From positions 607,192 to 671,191 of the forward strand of contig NZ_JAAVTX010000006.1 of NCBI RefSeq assembly GCF_012163145.1: DNA of 64,000 nucleotides, given 5' to 3'. This stretch comes from Falsiroseomonas frigidaquae. GTDB taxonomy: Bacteria > Pseudomonadota > Alphaproteobacteria > Acetobacterales > Acetobacteraceae. A program made the translations under genes and the position numbers. Below the pieces are notes generated by a model that worked only from the letters and a program-made list of their open reading frames with translations, was not told where the DNA came from and searched no databases. Of this stretch, positions 1-8,757 are shown one piece after another (position 1 is the first letter of the stretch; every line of letters begins with the position of its first letter).

Positions 1-1071
1 GACCTACCCGGCCAGGCGGCTGAGACGCGGGCCTGCGACGGCGCCTGGATCCTGCCCGGGCTGATCGATTGCCACACCCACCTGGTCTTCGCCGGCGACC
101 GCGCCCGCGAATTCGAGATGCGGCTGGAGGGCGCGAGCTACGAGGCCATCGCCAAGGCCGGCGGCGGAATCCTCTCCACCGTCCGCGCCACGCGCGACGC
201 CTCCGAGGACGCGCTGGTGAACGCCGCCCTGCCCCGCCTCGACCAGCTTCTGGCCGAGGGCGTCACCACCATCGAGGTGAAGTCCGGCTACGGCCTGGAC
301 CTCGCGACGGAAGCCCGCATGCTGCGCGCCGCCCGCCGCCTGCCCGGGCTGCGCGATGTGTCGTTGCAGACCAGCCTGCTCGCCGCCCATGCGACGCCGC
401 CGGACTATGCCGGCCGCACCGCCGACTACGCACGCCATGTCGCCGAGGACATCGTGCCCGCCATCGCGGCCGAAAACCTGGCCGATGCGGTGGACGCCTT
501 CACCGACAGCGCCATCGGCTTCACCGCCGAGCAGACCGCCTGGGTCTTCGACGCCGCGCAGCGAGCCGGGCTGCGAACCAAACTGCATGCCGACCAGCTG
601 CGCGACGATGGCGGCGCCGCGCTCGCCGCGCGCTACGGCGCGCTCTCCGCCGACCACATCGAATATGCCAGCCCCGAGGGCATCGCCGCCATGGCGCGCG
701 CCGGCACCGTCGGCGTGCTGCTGCCTGGCGCCTTCTACTTCATCCGCGAAACCCACTTCCCCGACGTCGCCGCGATGCGTGCGGCCGGGCTGCGGATGGC
801 GCTGGCAACCGATCTCAACCCCGGCTCCTGCCCCGCGCCATCGCTGCTGCTGATGCTGAACATGGGCTGCACCCTGTTCCGCCTGACGGTGGCGGAGGCG
901 CTGGCCGGCGTCACCACCCATGCCGCCGCCGCCCTGGGGCTTGCCGACCGTGGCGCACTCGCGCCCGGGCTGCGCTGCGACCTGGCGCTCTACGGCATCT
1001 CCCGCCCCGCGGAGCTCTGCTACTGGATCGGCCGGAACCCCTGCCTCGGCCGCGTGGTCGCCGGCCGATGA
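1..1071 (+). CDS. hutI: Imidazolonepropionase HutI (5' end outside window)
   Basis: This amidohydrolase opens the ring of imidazolone-5-propionate to formiminoglutamate, the third step of histidine degradation in the cytoplasm. The frame is open from base 1, so the N-terminus (about 50 residues by comparison with the roughly 400-residue family) is missing; 356 residues are visible. Seen in sequence: the metal-binding [10 protein letters not shown] stretch near the visible start, the [10 protein letters not shown] substrate loop, a later HADQL histidine, the SADHIEY stretch and the metal aspartate in TDLNPGS. The stop overlaps the start of the next gene (ATGA), implying translational coupling. 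The rest of a hut operon would lie to the left. Confidence 0.95.
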   Translation, partial: DLPGQAAETRACDGAWILPGLIDCHTHLVFAGDRAREFEMRLEGASYEAIAKAGGGILSTVRATRDASEDALVNAALPRLDQLLAEGVTTIEVKSGYGLDLATEARMLRAARRLPGLRDVSLQTSLLAAHATPPDYAGRTADYARHVAEDIVPAIAAENLADAVDAFTDSAIGFTAEQTAWVFDAAQRAGLRTKLHADQLRDDGGAALAARYGALSADHIEYASPEGIAAMARAGTVGVLLPGAFYFIRETHFPDVAAMRAAGLRMALATDLNPGSCPAPSLLLMLNMGCTLFRLTVAEALAGVTTHAAAALGLADRGALAPGLRCDLALYGISRPAELCYWIGRNPCLGRVVAGR

Positions 1072-1478
1072 ATATCGAAGCGATGCAGGTCCGGGTGCGC
1101 GAAGGCGTGCCGCTCGCCGGGGCCTGGGGGATCGAGGTGCTGTCCTATGGCGAGGGCCTCGCCACGCTGCGGCTGCCGGCGAAGGATGATCTGCTGCGGC
1201 CGGGTGGCACCGTCTCCGGCCCCGCGCTGATGGGGCTGGCGGATGTGGCGATGTGGGTGGCGCTGCTGTCGCTGACGGAAGGGCGGGATGAGAGCCTGAC
1301 GGCGAGCCTCGCCATCACCTTCCTGCGCCCGCCACCGGCCACCGCCGTGCTGGCGGAGGCGCGCGTCATCAAGCGCGGGCGGACCCTGTCCTATGGGGAG
1401 GTCATGCTGCGCGCGGAAGGCGCGGCGCAACCCTGCGCACATGTCACCACGAGCTGGGCTGCCACACGGGCAAGGTGA
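1068..1478 (+). CDS. PaaI-like hotdog-fold thioesterase
   Basis: A 136-residue protein with the size and pattern of PaaI-type acyl-CoA thioesterases: an early GAWGIEV segment, a [15 protein letters not shown] helix in the position of the hotdog helix, then [10 protein letters not shown] and a C-terminal beta strand region. The family hydrolyses aryl- or acyl-CoA thioesters in the cytoplasm; the substrate here cannot be read. The ATG at 1068 overlaps the hutI stop by four bases, so it is probably co-translated with hutI although the functional link is unclear. A typical catalytic aspartate can be proposed in the GLADVA helix, but this is inference. Confidence 0.8.
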   Translation: MNIEAMQVRVREGVPLAGAWGIEVLSYGEGLATLRLPAKDDLLRPGGTVSGPALMGLADVAMWVALLSLTEGRDESLTASLAITFLRPPPATAVLAEARVIKRGRTLSYGEVMLRAEGAAQPCAHVTTSWAATRAR

Positions 1479-1566
1479 AAACCTCTTCACTTTCGCCCCC
1501 GCCTGCGCCACCTCTCCGCCAGCCCGGAAGGGCCAAGCCCCGGAATGGCCAAGCAAGGAGAACACC

Positions 1567-2256
1567 ATGCGCGCACGCGACCTGATGACCCCTGAGCCCG
1601 TCACCTTCCAGCCCGGCACGCCGATCGCGGTGGCGGCGCGGGCCATGGCGGAACGCGGCTTCTCCGGCGCACCGGTGGTGGATGCGGAGGGCAGGCTGCT
1701 CGGCATGCTGACGGAAGGCGACCTGCTGCGCCGCCTGGCCGCGCCGGCCGATGCGCCGCAATCCTGGATCGCCGGCCTGTTCCAATCGGCCAGCGCGCAG
1801 GCCGACCGCTTCGCCCGCGCCCATGGCCAGACCGCCGGCGATGCGATGACCCGCGGCGCCGTGACGGCAACGGAGGATACGCCGGTGGAAACGCTGGCCA
1901 AGGCGATGGAGGAACGCGCCATCCGCCGCATCCCCGTGCTGCGCGACGGGCGCCTCGTCGGCATCGTCTCCCGCGCCGACCTGATCCGCGCGCTGCTGCA
2001 GCCGAAGGAGGAGCTGGTGGCGGATGCGCCGGATGAACGCATCCGCCGCGCGCTGGCGAAGGCGATGAAGGAGCAGCCCTGGATCGACGCCTTCGCCATC
2101 TTCTTCGATGTGAAGGATGGCGTGGTGTCCTTCCACGGCTATTGCCGCAACGACGCGGTGCTGCGCGGGCTGAAGGTGCTGGCGGAGACCATCTCCGGCG
2201 TGCGCGGCGTGGACATGAAGGTGGAGCAGACCACGCTGGACGCGGTGGCCGGCTGA
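1567..2256 (+). CDS. CBS-pair protein with C-terminal BON domain
   Basis: A 229-residue cytoplasmic protein. Residues 1-60 form one CBS motif beginning RDLMTPEPVTF and ending GMLTEGDLLRR. Residues 90-145 form the second, beginning AMTRGAVTA and ending GIVSRADLIRAL. The last 75 residues resemble a BON domain (a KDGVVSFHGYCRN strand pair and a closing VRGVDMKV). CBS pairs usually bind adenine nucleotides and act as regulatory modules; CBS-BON proteins are common in Alphaproteobacteria but their partners are mostly unknown. The ATG at 1567 was chosen because AAGGAG lies 6-7 bases upstream; the frame is open further left but has no such signal. It overlaps the next gene by one base. Confidence 0.88.
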   Translation: MRARDLMTPEPVTFQPGTPIAVAARAMAERGFSGAPVVDAEGRLLGMLTEGDLLRRLAAPADAPQSWIAGLFQSASAQADRFARAHGQTAGDAMTRGAVTATEDTPVETLAKAMEERAIRRIPVLRDGRLVGIVSRADLIRALLQPKEELVADAPDERIRRALAKAMKEQPWIDAFAIFFDVKDGVVSFHGYCRNDAVLRGLKVLAETISGVRGVDMKVEQTTLDAVAG

Positions 2257-3623
2257 TGCAGGGGCCGCGCGTGCCGCGCCGCGCCGTGCTCGCCCTGCCG
2301 GCGGGCCTCGTCGCGCCGCCTGCGGCCCGCGCCGACACGGCACTGACCGGCGCGGACGCGCTGCTGCTGGTCCTCAGCGACCTGCACTCCGCCATGGAAC
2401 GTGCCGCCGCCATGCTCGGCGCCATGGATGCCGTGCTGGCGGCGAATCGCGGCGTGCCGGCCTTCATCCTGCTGAATGGCGATGTGTTCGAGCGGGGCAA
2501 TGCGGTCGCGCTTCGCAGCGACGGGGCGGCGGATTGGGCCTTCCTCGCCGCGCTGCGCCGTCGCGCGCCGGTGGTGCTGAACATCGGCAACCACGAGACG
2601 GCGCTGATCGACGATTTGGCGGAGGTGGTGGCGCGCGCCCGTGCGCTGGATCTGCGCGTCGTCTCCAACCTGCGCGACTGGCGCACCGGCCTGCCCTTCG
2701 CGGAAGTCTCCGCCGGCTTTCGCCTGCCGGACAAGCGGCGGTTGCGTGTCGTCGGCCTGGCCACCGACGCGGCCGCCACCTACCGCGCCCCCGCCCGCGC
2801 GCTGATCGACATGCCGGAGCCGGTGGCCTGGGCGCGCGAACGCCTGCACGGCCTGTTCGCGGAGGCCGAGGCGCGGGTGCTGCTGAGCCATGCCGGCGTC
2901 GCCGCGGATCGTGCCATCCTGCCGCTGCTGCCCGGCGGCACGCTGCTGGTGGGCGGGCATGAGCATCTGCGCTTCGCCCATGCGGAAGGCGCCACGCGCT
3001 ACCTGCATTGCGGATCCTGGAACCGCGCGCTGACCGTGGTCGGGCTGGGCCTCGGCGGTCCCACGCCGCAGATCAAGGTGCGGGAAGTGGCGGTGGAGCC
3101 GGGCCAGGCGGAGGATGCCGCCCATGCCGCCCTGGTGCGGCAGGTCACGTCCGACCATCTGGCGCCGGAGGATGCGGAGGTGCTGTTCCACCTGCCCGCC
3201 CCCCTGCCCCTGCCGCAGGCCGCGCGCGCCGCCTGCGCCGCGCTGGCGCGCGCCACCGGCAGCCGGGCCGGGCTGCTCGGCCATACCGGCTTCGGCACCG
3301 GCCTGCCGGGCGGGCCCGTGCGGCGGCTGGATTTCGACGCCTTCCTGCGCTTCGACGGACCGGTGTTTCGCGGCAACGCCGACCTCGCAGCGCTGGCCAG
3401 CATGGCGCCGCGGCTGAACCAGGATGAGGCGGTGCCCCTGGCGGGACGTATCGGCGACTACGCCTATGTCGACCAGCTGCCGCGCCAGCCCGCCCTGCTG
3501 GCCAGCAATGGCTGGGTGCGGATGAACGCGGCGCATTTCCTGGGCGCCGCCGCGCCGCGCTTCGATGCGGTTCCGGATCTGGCACTGAAATCGCTGGTGG
3601 CGGCGGCGCTGGCTCGGCGCTGA
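2256..3623 (+). CDS. Exported metallophosphoesterase / 5'-nucleotidase-like protein
   Basis: A 455-residue protein with an N-terminal RR-containing leader (PRVPRRAVLALPAG, cleavage likely after AARA), so it is probably periplasmic and perhaps Tat-exported. The metallophosphoesterase metal motifs appear in order: SDLHS (residues 41-45), NGD (74-76), GNHE (111-114), SHAG and GGHEH (about 233-237). The C-terminal half, with LGHTGFGTGLPGG and a late RIGDYAYVDQLP stretch, resembles the C-terminal domain of UshA-type 5'-nucleotidases, but that is a weaker call. The substrate is probably a nucleotide or sugar phosphate. Its ATG shares a base with the stop of the CBS-BON gene. Confidence 0.82.
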   Translation: MQGPRVPRRAVLALPAGLVAPPAARADTALTGADALLLVLSDLHSAMERAAAMLGAMDAVLAANRGVPAFILLNGDVFERGNAVALRSDGAADWAFLAALRRRAPVVLNIGNHETALIDDLAEVVARARALDLRVVSNLRDWRTGLPFAEVSAGFRLPDKRRLRVVGLATDAAATYRAPARALIDMPEPVAWARERLHGLFAEAEARVLLSHAGVAADRAILPLLPGGTLLVGGHEHLRFAHAEGATRYLHCGSWNRALTVVGLGLGGPTPQIKVREVAVEPGQAEDAAHAALVRQVTSDHLAPEDAEVLFHLPAPLPLPQAARAACAALARATGSRAGLLGHTGFGTGLPGGPVRRLDFDAFLRFDGPVFRGNADLAALASMAPRLNQDEAVPLAGRIGDYAYVDQLPRQPALLASNGWVRMNAAHFLGAAAPRFDAVPDLALKSLVAAALARR

Positions 3624-3788
3624 TGACGGCTTCGCGACCGGCTTTTGTCTTGAAATCGTCAAGAACCGGGACCACGCTCCAGTAAGAGGCCCGGGTCCCT
3701 CTGGCGGTGTCCCCCCGGTCACCGCGATGTCGGGCCTCCCAACCGCCGCGCCCCCGCGCAGCGACGGAAAGCGGAGGTCGAGGGCGTC

Positions 3789-4010
3789 ATGGAGGGTGTA
3801 AGCAGCGCGTCGGGTGGTGCGCTGAAGCTGCGTCTGGTCGAGAGGCTTTCCGACCTGGAGCGGCTGATCGCGGTGGAACAGGCGCGATCCGCGCCCGATA
3901 CGGCGCTGATCCGCCGGCTGAGCCGGGAGAAGCTGCTGGCCAAGGATCGCATGGCCGCCCTCGGCGGCTGCGGCATGCCACGCTGGGCGCGGGAGGATGG
4001 CGCGAGCTAG
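3789..4010 (+). CDS. Small YdcH/DUF465-like protein
   Basis: A 73-residue ORF whose central part (LKLRLVERLSDLERLI, then APDTALIRRLSREKLLAKD) has the helix-turn-helix hairpin rhythm of YdcH/DUF465 proteins: a charged helix, an AP-rich turn, and a second helix of the RRLKREKLxLKD type. These small proteins are abundant in Alphaproteobacteria and have no firm function. The start ATG is preceded by GGAGG about 15 bases upstream, which is rather far. The assignment rests on pattern resemblance and could be wrong. Confidence 0.5.
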   Translation: MEGVSSASGGALKLRLVERLSDLERLIAVEQARSAPDTALIRRLSREKLLAKDRMAALGGCGMPRWAREDGAS

Positions 4011-4089
4011 AGCCGCTTCACCGCAAGCGAAGACGGCGAAACGGCTCCATCCATCCATGTGCATGCATTTTCGATCGCCTTGCGAAGCC

Positions 4090-4111
4090 GCAGGGCGTGA
4101 AGATGCCCTGC
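4090..4111. terminator. Stem-loop just past the EamA stop codon
   Basis: GCAGGGC (4090-4096) pairs with GCCCTGC (4105-4111) around an 8-base loop, and flanking GAAGC/GCTTC can extend the stem with a bulge. It sits one base beyond the stop of the minus-strand EamA gene. No clear T-run follows. Confidence 0.4.
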
Positions 4112-4112
4112 T

Positions 4113-5006
4113 TCAGCTCCGCCGTCCGGTGACCAGCACCGCGACCAGCATTGCCCCCACGGCCACCATCACCCCGGCCAGCTTGGCCAAGCCCAGTGGC
4201 TCGTTCAGGATCAGCACGGACAGCAGCACCGCGGCCACCGGCACCATGGTGGTCAGGCAGGCGGTGCGCGTCGCGCCCATCATCTCCCCGGCGCGGGCAT
4301 ACAGCGTGGTCGCGATGGCGGAGGAGAGCACGCCCTGCGCGAAGCCCTGCAGCAGGTTGGTCTGCCAGGGCATCTCCGGCACCACGCCGCCGCCCAGCAG
4401 CAGCCAGGGCGGCAGCAGCACCAGGGCCGACAGCACGCACATGGCGGCATTGCCGGCCAGCGCCGGAATCCGCCAGCGCCGCAGCAGCACCGTGAAGGCG
4501 CCCCAGACCGAGCCGGCGCACATCAGGATGAGGTCGCCGCGCCAGGCCCCCGGATGGCTGCCACCGATGCCGTCCCAGCCGATCATCAGGATGCCGGAGA
4601 CGATGAAGCCGAGCGCGATCGCCCGTCCGCGCGTCGGCCATTCGCCCAGCAGCGGAATCGCGATGACGGCGCCCATGACGGCGGAGGTGATCGGCGCGAT
4701 GGTGCCACCATGGCTGGCCGGCGCATGCACCAGCCCCCAGCCGAATAGCAGCGCATTGGCCGCGCCGCCGGTGGCGACCAGGCCCAGCAGCTTCGGCAGA
4801 CCGATTTCGGCCAGCACGCGACGTGCCCGCCAGGCGAAGGGCAGCAGCACCAGCGCGGCGGCGCTGTAGCGCAGCACGGCCAGGTCCAGCGGCGAATAGC
4901 CCGCCACGGTACCGCTGCGCGCGACCACCGCCTGTCCGCCCCAGATGAGCGCCGCGGCGAGGCCGAACAGCAGGCCGATGACGATGTTGCGGCCCGGAAG
5001 GCTCAC
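4113..5006 (-). CDS. EamA/DMT-family inner-membrane exporter
   Basis: A 297-residue polytopic protein with about ten hydrophobic segments in two repeated halves, the layout of the drug/metabolite transporter superfamily (EamA domains, RhaT-like). The first half begins IGLLFGLAAALIWGGQAVVARSG, a typical EamA first helix; the second half repeats the pattern after LILMCAGSVWGAF. Substrates in this family include amino acids and metabolites and cannot be predicted. The start is GTG at 5006; no better ATG exists upstream. It is transcribed away from the next minus-strand gene and ends at a stem-loop. Confidence 0.88.
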   Translation of the reverse strand: MSLPGRNIVIGLLFGLAAALIWGGQAVVARSGTVAGYSPLDLAVLRYSAAALVLLPFAWRARRVLAEIGLPKLLGLVATGGAANALLFGWGLVHAPASHGGTIAPITSAVMGAVIAIPLLGEWPTRGRAIALGFIVSGILMIGWDGIGGSHPGAWRGDLILMCAGSVWGAFTVLLRRWRIPALAGNAAMCVLSALVLLPPWLLLGGGVVPEMPWQTNLLQGFAQGVLSSAIATTLYARAGEMMGATRTACLTTMVPVAAVLLSVLILNEPLGLAKLAGVMVAVGAMLVAVLVTGRRS

Positions 5007-5079
5007 GCGCGCGAGGGGACAGGATTCACCGCGCGACCCTACGCCGCCGCGGCGCGACTTCCCAGGGGGGCGCCTGGCG

Positions 5080-5604
5080 TCAGGCGGCGTGGATCTCGTT
5101 CAGATCCTGCCCGAAGCGGTCATAGCCGATGCCGTAGCAGTGGATGGAAATGGCGGTGCGGCAGGAGAGGTTGGCCAGGCGGTGGATCAGCAGCGGGTCC
5201 GCCGCGCCATGGCTGCCCTCGCCCGGGCGCAGCAGATGCGTGGCGTGGGGTTGCGGGCCATCCTCCGCCGCCTCGGCCGGGCTGTACCAGGTTTCCGTCA
5301 GCGTGCCCTGGTGCACGGCGAAGGCGCACCAGGCCTTGTGGCCATGCACGGGGGACATCTGCCCGGGGCGCCAGACCAGCGCGACCACCGCATAGCCACC
5401 CTCCGGGTCGCTGTGCAGCAGGTGGCGCACATAACGGTCCGGGCAGCAGGGACAGGCGAGGCCCTCCAGCAACGCTGGGTCCGCCGCGAAGGCCTGGAGC
5501 GCGGCGCCCACCGCCTGCGGCCGGTCCACCAGGGGCATGCGGGCCGCGGCGGCGACGCCGGCAAGCATGGTCTCACGTGCGGGGCGGGTGCGGATGAAGG
5601 TCAT
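5080..5604 (-). CDS. Cysteine dioxygenase-type thiol dioxygenase (cupin)
   Basis: This 174-residue protein matches the cysteine dioxygenase type I family, non-haem iron enzymes that oxidise a thiol (cysteine or 3-mercaptopropionate) to the sulfinate. The iron-binding cupin motif is visible as PVHGHKAWCAFAVHQG, giving two His ligands; a third His lies in LLIHRLAN, and SIHCYGIGYD supplies the conserved Tyr region. The sequence looks more like bacterial 3-mercaptopropionate or generic thiol dioxygenases than mammalian enzymes, but substrate specificity is inference. I chose the ATG at 5604; an in-frame TTG at 5634 would add ten residues. AGAGGA lies 14 bases upstream of the ATG, slightly far. 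Confidence 0.82.
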   Translation of the reverse strand: MTFIRTRPARETMLAGVAAAARMPLVDRPQAVGAALQAFAADPALLEGLACPCCPDRYVRHLLHSDPEGGYAVVALVWRPGQMSPVHGHKAWCAFAVHQGTLTETWYSPAEAAEDGPQPHATHLLRPGEGSHGAADPLLIHRLANLSCRTAISIHCYGIGYDRFGQDLNEIHAA

Positions 5605-5788
5605 GGGCGTGCGGATTGTCCTCTTCTGAGGCAAATCTAGACGCGAATTTTTTCACGAGGCAAGCGAAAAGGAGAGTTATCTTTCTGAATGGGCGCCTCC
5701 GGCAGGTGTTTCATGCCAGCACACCGCCCCCTCTGGCCGAACGGACCGCGTGCGTTAAGGTGTGGGATACAAGTTGGAGATCCCCGCC

Positions 5789-6748
5789 ATGCATCGCCGC
5801 ACCCTGCTTGCCGCCCCAGCCCTTGCCGCCGCCCTGGCCCTGGCCGCCCCCGCCTGTGCCCAATCCGCCCGCCGCCCGCTGCGGCTGGTGGTGCCCTTCC
5901 CCGCTGGCGGCACCGCCGACCTGCTGGGCCGGCTGGCGGCGCGCGAGATCGAGGCGGGGCTGGGCAGCCCCGTGGTGGTGGAGAACCGGGCCGGCGCGGG
6001 CGGTGCCATCGGGTCGGATTCCGTGGCGCGCGGCCCGGCGGAGGGCACTATCCTGCTGTCCAACATCGCCAGCCAGGCGATCGGCCCGGCGGTGAACCGC
6101 AGCGTGCCCTACAACCCGGTCACGGATTTCCGCCACATCGCGCTGGTCGCGGCCGTTCCGTCGGCCATCGCCGTGGCGGCCGACGGGCCGATCCGCACCA
6201 TGGCGGACCTCGTCGCGCGGGCGAAGGCGCAGGCCGGCGCGGTGCGCTTCGGCTCCACCGGCATCGGCACCTCCTCCCATGTGAAGCTGGAACTGCTGAA
6301 GCGCGCCGCCGGGGTGGACATCACCCATGTGCCCTATCGCGGCAGCGCGCCGGCCACCACGGATGTCATCGGCGGCCAGGTGGAGGGGCTGATCGCGGCG
6401 GTGCCGGATATCGGCAACAACGACCGGCTGCGCCTGCTGGCCATCACGCTGCCGGAGCGTGCGACCCGGTGGCCGAACGTGCCGACGGTGGTGGAGGCGG
6501 GCTTCCCGACGCTGGTCGCCACCAACTGGTTCGGCCTGTCCGGCCCCGCCGGGATGCCGGCGGAGCAGGCCGCCGAAATCAACCGTGCCGTGGTCGCCGG
6601 CCTCAATACGCCGGCGATGATCGAGCGCCTGGCCCAGCTCGGCGCGCCGCCCAACCGGATGAGCCCGGCCGAGTACAGCGAGATGGTGTCGAGCGAAGTC
6701 ACCCGCTGGGCCGACATCGCCCGCAGCGCGAATATCCGCGTCGAATGA
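5789..6748 (+). CDS. Bug/TctC-family periplasmic substrate-binding protein
   Basis: A 319-residue binding protein of the tripartite tricarboxylate transporter (Bug) family. A signal peptide (residues 1-23, ending PACAQ) precedes the family's opening strand LRLVVPFPAGGTADLLGR, then VVVENRAGAGGAIGSD and the FGSTGIGTSSH and THVPYRGS stretches. Bug proteins bind carboxylates or other small anions by water-mediated contacts; the ligand is not predictable. The ATG at 5789 is preceded by TTGGAGA. No TctA/TctB genes lie next to it, so it is an orphan receptor that would have to work with membrane subunits elsewhere. Its stop overlaps the next start (ATGA). Confidence 0.92.
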   Translation: MHRRTLLAAPALAAALALAAPACAQSARRPLRLVVPFPAGGTADLLGRLAAREIEAGLGSPVVVENRAGAGGAIGSDSVARGPAEGTILLSNIASQAIGPAVNRSVPYNPVTDFRHIALVAAVPSAIAVAADGPIRTMADLVARAKAQAGAVRFGSTGIGTSSHVKLELLKRAAGVDITHVPYRGSAPATTDVIGGQVEGLIAAVPDIGNNDRLRLLAITLPERATRWPNVPTVVEAGFPTLVATNWFGLSGPAGMPAEQAAEINRAVVAGLNTPAMIERLAQLGAPPNRMSPAEYSEMVSSEVTRWADIARSANIRVE

Positions 6749-7464
6749 GCGGCGAGACGACGGCGGAGCTGGAAGCCCGCCTGGCCGAGGTGAAGGCCAA
6801 GCGCGGCTACCTGCTGCCGCATCACGGGCTGATGGCGCTGGCTTTTCCCAAATTGCTGGCCGGCTACGACGCGGCCTATACGGCCCTCGCGCTCGATGAC
6901 CGGGTGCTGAGCCATCACGACCGCGAATTCGTCTGGATGGCGGTGCTGGCCGCGACGGATGAGGCGCTGGCGACGCACCACATCGCCAAGTTCCGCGCCG
7001 CCGGCGGCACCGACGAGATGATCGGGGCCACCTTCGCGGCGGCGGCCCTGGCCATCGGCGCGGAAGCCTTCGACTTCGCCGCGCGCGACTGGGGCCGCCA
7101 GCTGGCCCCCTTCGACCCGCAGGCAAGCTATGTGGCGACGCTGCGCATCGTGGCCCCCGCCGCGCCGATCCGGCTGGTGCACCTGGCGGGGCTCGCAGTG
7201 CAGGTCTGCCGCGCCCGCTGGCGCCCCTTCGGCTGGCACCTCCAGGCCGCCTATGCCGATGGGGTGGAGGAGGAGGCGATGGCGGAGGCGATCAGCCTGG
7301 CGATGTTCCCCGGCAGCGTGCCGCGCTTCGTCGAGGCCTGTGGCCACTGGCGCGGCCTGATCGCCGACGGCACCCTGCCCGCCAGCCCGCGTTTCCGGGC
7401 CTGGGCGGCACTGACCGGCCAGGGTGGACATGACGAGGCGACGGGCCTCGCCAAGCCGGGGTAG
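6745..7464 (+). CDS. AhpD-like (carboxymuconolactone decarboxylase family) protein
   Basis: A 239-residue protein that resembles two tandem carboxymuconolactone-decarboxylase/AhpD-like helical modules. Visible marks are an early LPHHGLMALAFPKLLAGYDAAY, then LSHHDREFVWMAVLAATDEALATHH, and a repeat-like arrangement in the second half. The peroxidatic CxxC motif of true AhpD is absent, so a redox role is doubtful. It is translationally coupled to the upstream Bug gene, which suggests it acts on the same imported compound, but no reaction can be named. Confidence 0.65.
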   Translation: MSGETTAELEARLAEVKAKRGYLLPHHGLMALAFPKLLAGYDAAYTALALDDRVLSHHDREFVWMAVLAATDEALATHHIAKFRAAGGTDEMIGATFAAAALAIGAEAFDFAARDWGRQLAPFDPQASYVATLRIVAPAAPIRLVHLAGLAVQVCRARWRPFGWHLQAAYADGVEEEAMAEAISLAMFPGSVPRFVEACGHWRGLIADGTLPASPRFRAWAALTGQGGHDEATGLAKPG

Positions 7465-7471
7465 GCGCTGG

Positions 7472-7504
7472 AAGCCCTCTCCACCCGCAGGGGGGGGAGG
7501 GCTT
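7472..7504. terminator. Bidirectional terminator between the AhpD-like gene and leuB
   Basis: AAGCCCTC (7472-7479) pairs with GAGGGCTT (7497-7504), followed by TT on the plus strand. It lies in the 51-base gap between two converging genes. Confidence 0.7.
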
Positions 7505-7515
7505 TTGCAAACCTG

Positions 7516-8628
7516 CTAAAGCCTGGCCAGCACCGCGTCGCCCATCGCTTCCGTGCCGAGCGCCGGTTCGCCCGCCAATGCGATATCGGCAGACCGTGCG
7601 CCGGCATCCAGCGCCGCGGTCACCGCCGCCTCCACCTCCCGCGCCGCCGCCTCGACGCCCGCCGACCAGCGCAGCAGCAGCGCCACGGACAGGATGGCGG
7701 CGAGCGGGTTGGCCACCCCCTTGCCCGCGATATCCGGTGCCGAGCCATGCACCGGCTCATACAGCGCCCGCCGCCTTCCATCCGGTTTCGGGACGGAAAG
7801 GCTGCCGCTGGGCAGCATGCCGAGGCTGCCGGCCATTCCCGCGGCGGCGTCCGACAGCACGTCGCCGAACAGGTTGTCGGTCAGGATCACGTCGAAGCGC
7901 TTCGGGTCCCGGTTCAGCATCAGGCCGCAGGTATCGGCCAGCATGTGGTCCAGCTTCACGTCGCGGAACTCGTCGTGGTGCAGCGCCGTCACCACCTGGC
8001 GCCACAGCGCACCGGCCTCCATCACATTGGCCTTGTCAACGCTGGTCAGCACGCCACGCCGGCCGCGTGCCAGGGCGAAGGCGAAGCGGGCGGCGCGGAT
8101 GATCTGGTCCTCGTCATAGATATGCGTGTTGATGCCGCGCCGCCTGCCATCCGCATCGCGTTCGATCCCGCGCGGCTCGCCGTAATAGACGCCGCCCGAA
8201 AGCTCCCGCACGAAGACCAGATCCACCCCGGCGAGCGTCCGCGGCTTGAAGGGGGAGACCTCGTCCAGCGCGCGCTCCGTCCGCACCGGGCGCAGATTCG
8301 CGAAAAGGCCGAGGCGGCGGCGCAGCGACAGCAGGCTGCCGCGGGCGCGTTCCTCGGCCGGCATGCCGGCGCGGTCCAGGCTGTCCACCGCGCCGAACAG
8401 AACGGCATCGGTGCGATCCACCGCGGCATGGGTGGCCGCCGGCATCAGACTGCCGGTGGCGCGCCAGGTGGCGTTGCCATAGGGCTGTTCCTCGATCTGC
8501 ATCGGCAAGGCGTATTTCGCCTGCATGTGGCGCAGCACGCGTAGCGCCTGGGCAGTGACCTCCGGCCCTATGCCGTCCCCGCCGAGGACCAGGACATGCA
8601 GGGGGCGGGTGGCGGCAGATGGCGTCAT
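7516..8628 (-). CDS. leuB: 3-isopropylmalate dehydrogenase LeuB
   Basis: This 370-residue enzyme oxidatively decarboxylates 3-isopropylmalate in leucine biosynthesis, using NAD and a divalent metal. Family signatures in order: GGDGIGPEV near residue 15, the FANLRPVR loop and the ELSGGVYYGEPRG motif typical of LeuB rather than isocitrate dehydrogenase. Next come the metal-binding aspartates in TDNLFGDVLSDAAAGMAGS and the cofactor stretch EPVHGSAPDIAGKG. The ATG at 8628 gives the usual family length; an in-frame ATG at 8658 would add ten residues. It is not next to leuCD here. The first glycine-rich stretch (VLVLGGDG) is slightly unusual but intact. Confidence 0.93.
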   Translation of the reverse strand: MTPSAATRPLHVLVLGGDGIGPEVTAQALRVLRHMQAKYALPMQIEEQPYGNATWRATGSLMPAATHAAVDRTDAVLFGAVDSLDRAGMPAEERARGSLLSLRRRLGLFANLRPVRTERALDEVSPFKPRTLAGVDLVFVRELSGGVYYGEPRGIERDADGRRRGINTHIYDEDQIIRAARFAFALARGRRGVLTSVDKANVMEAGALWRQVVTALHHDEFRDVKLDHMLADTCGLMLNRDPKRFDVILTDNLFGDVLSDAAAGMAGSLGMLPSGSLSVPKPDGRRRALYEPVHGSAPDIAGKGVANPLAAILSVALLLRWSAGVEAAAREVEAAVTAALDAGARSADIALAGEPALGTEAMGDAVLARL

Positions 8629-8757
8629 CTCGGGTGTCCGGCAAAGTTGGGCAGGCATGGCGCAGCCCCTGGCGCCCGACGTCAAGCCACGCCGCCCCAT
8701 TAGCCTTGCAGCAGGTTGCTTTGCAGCAGGGGGTGGCGCCGTGGCATGTAGGGGGCG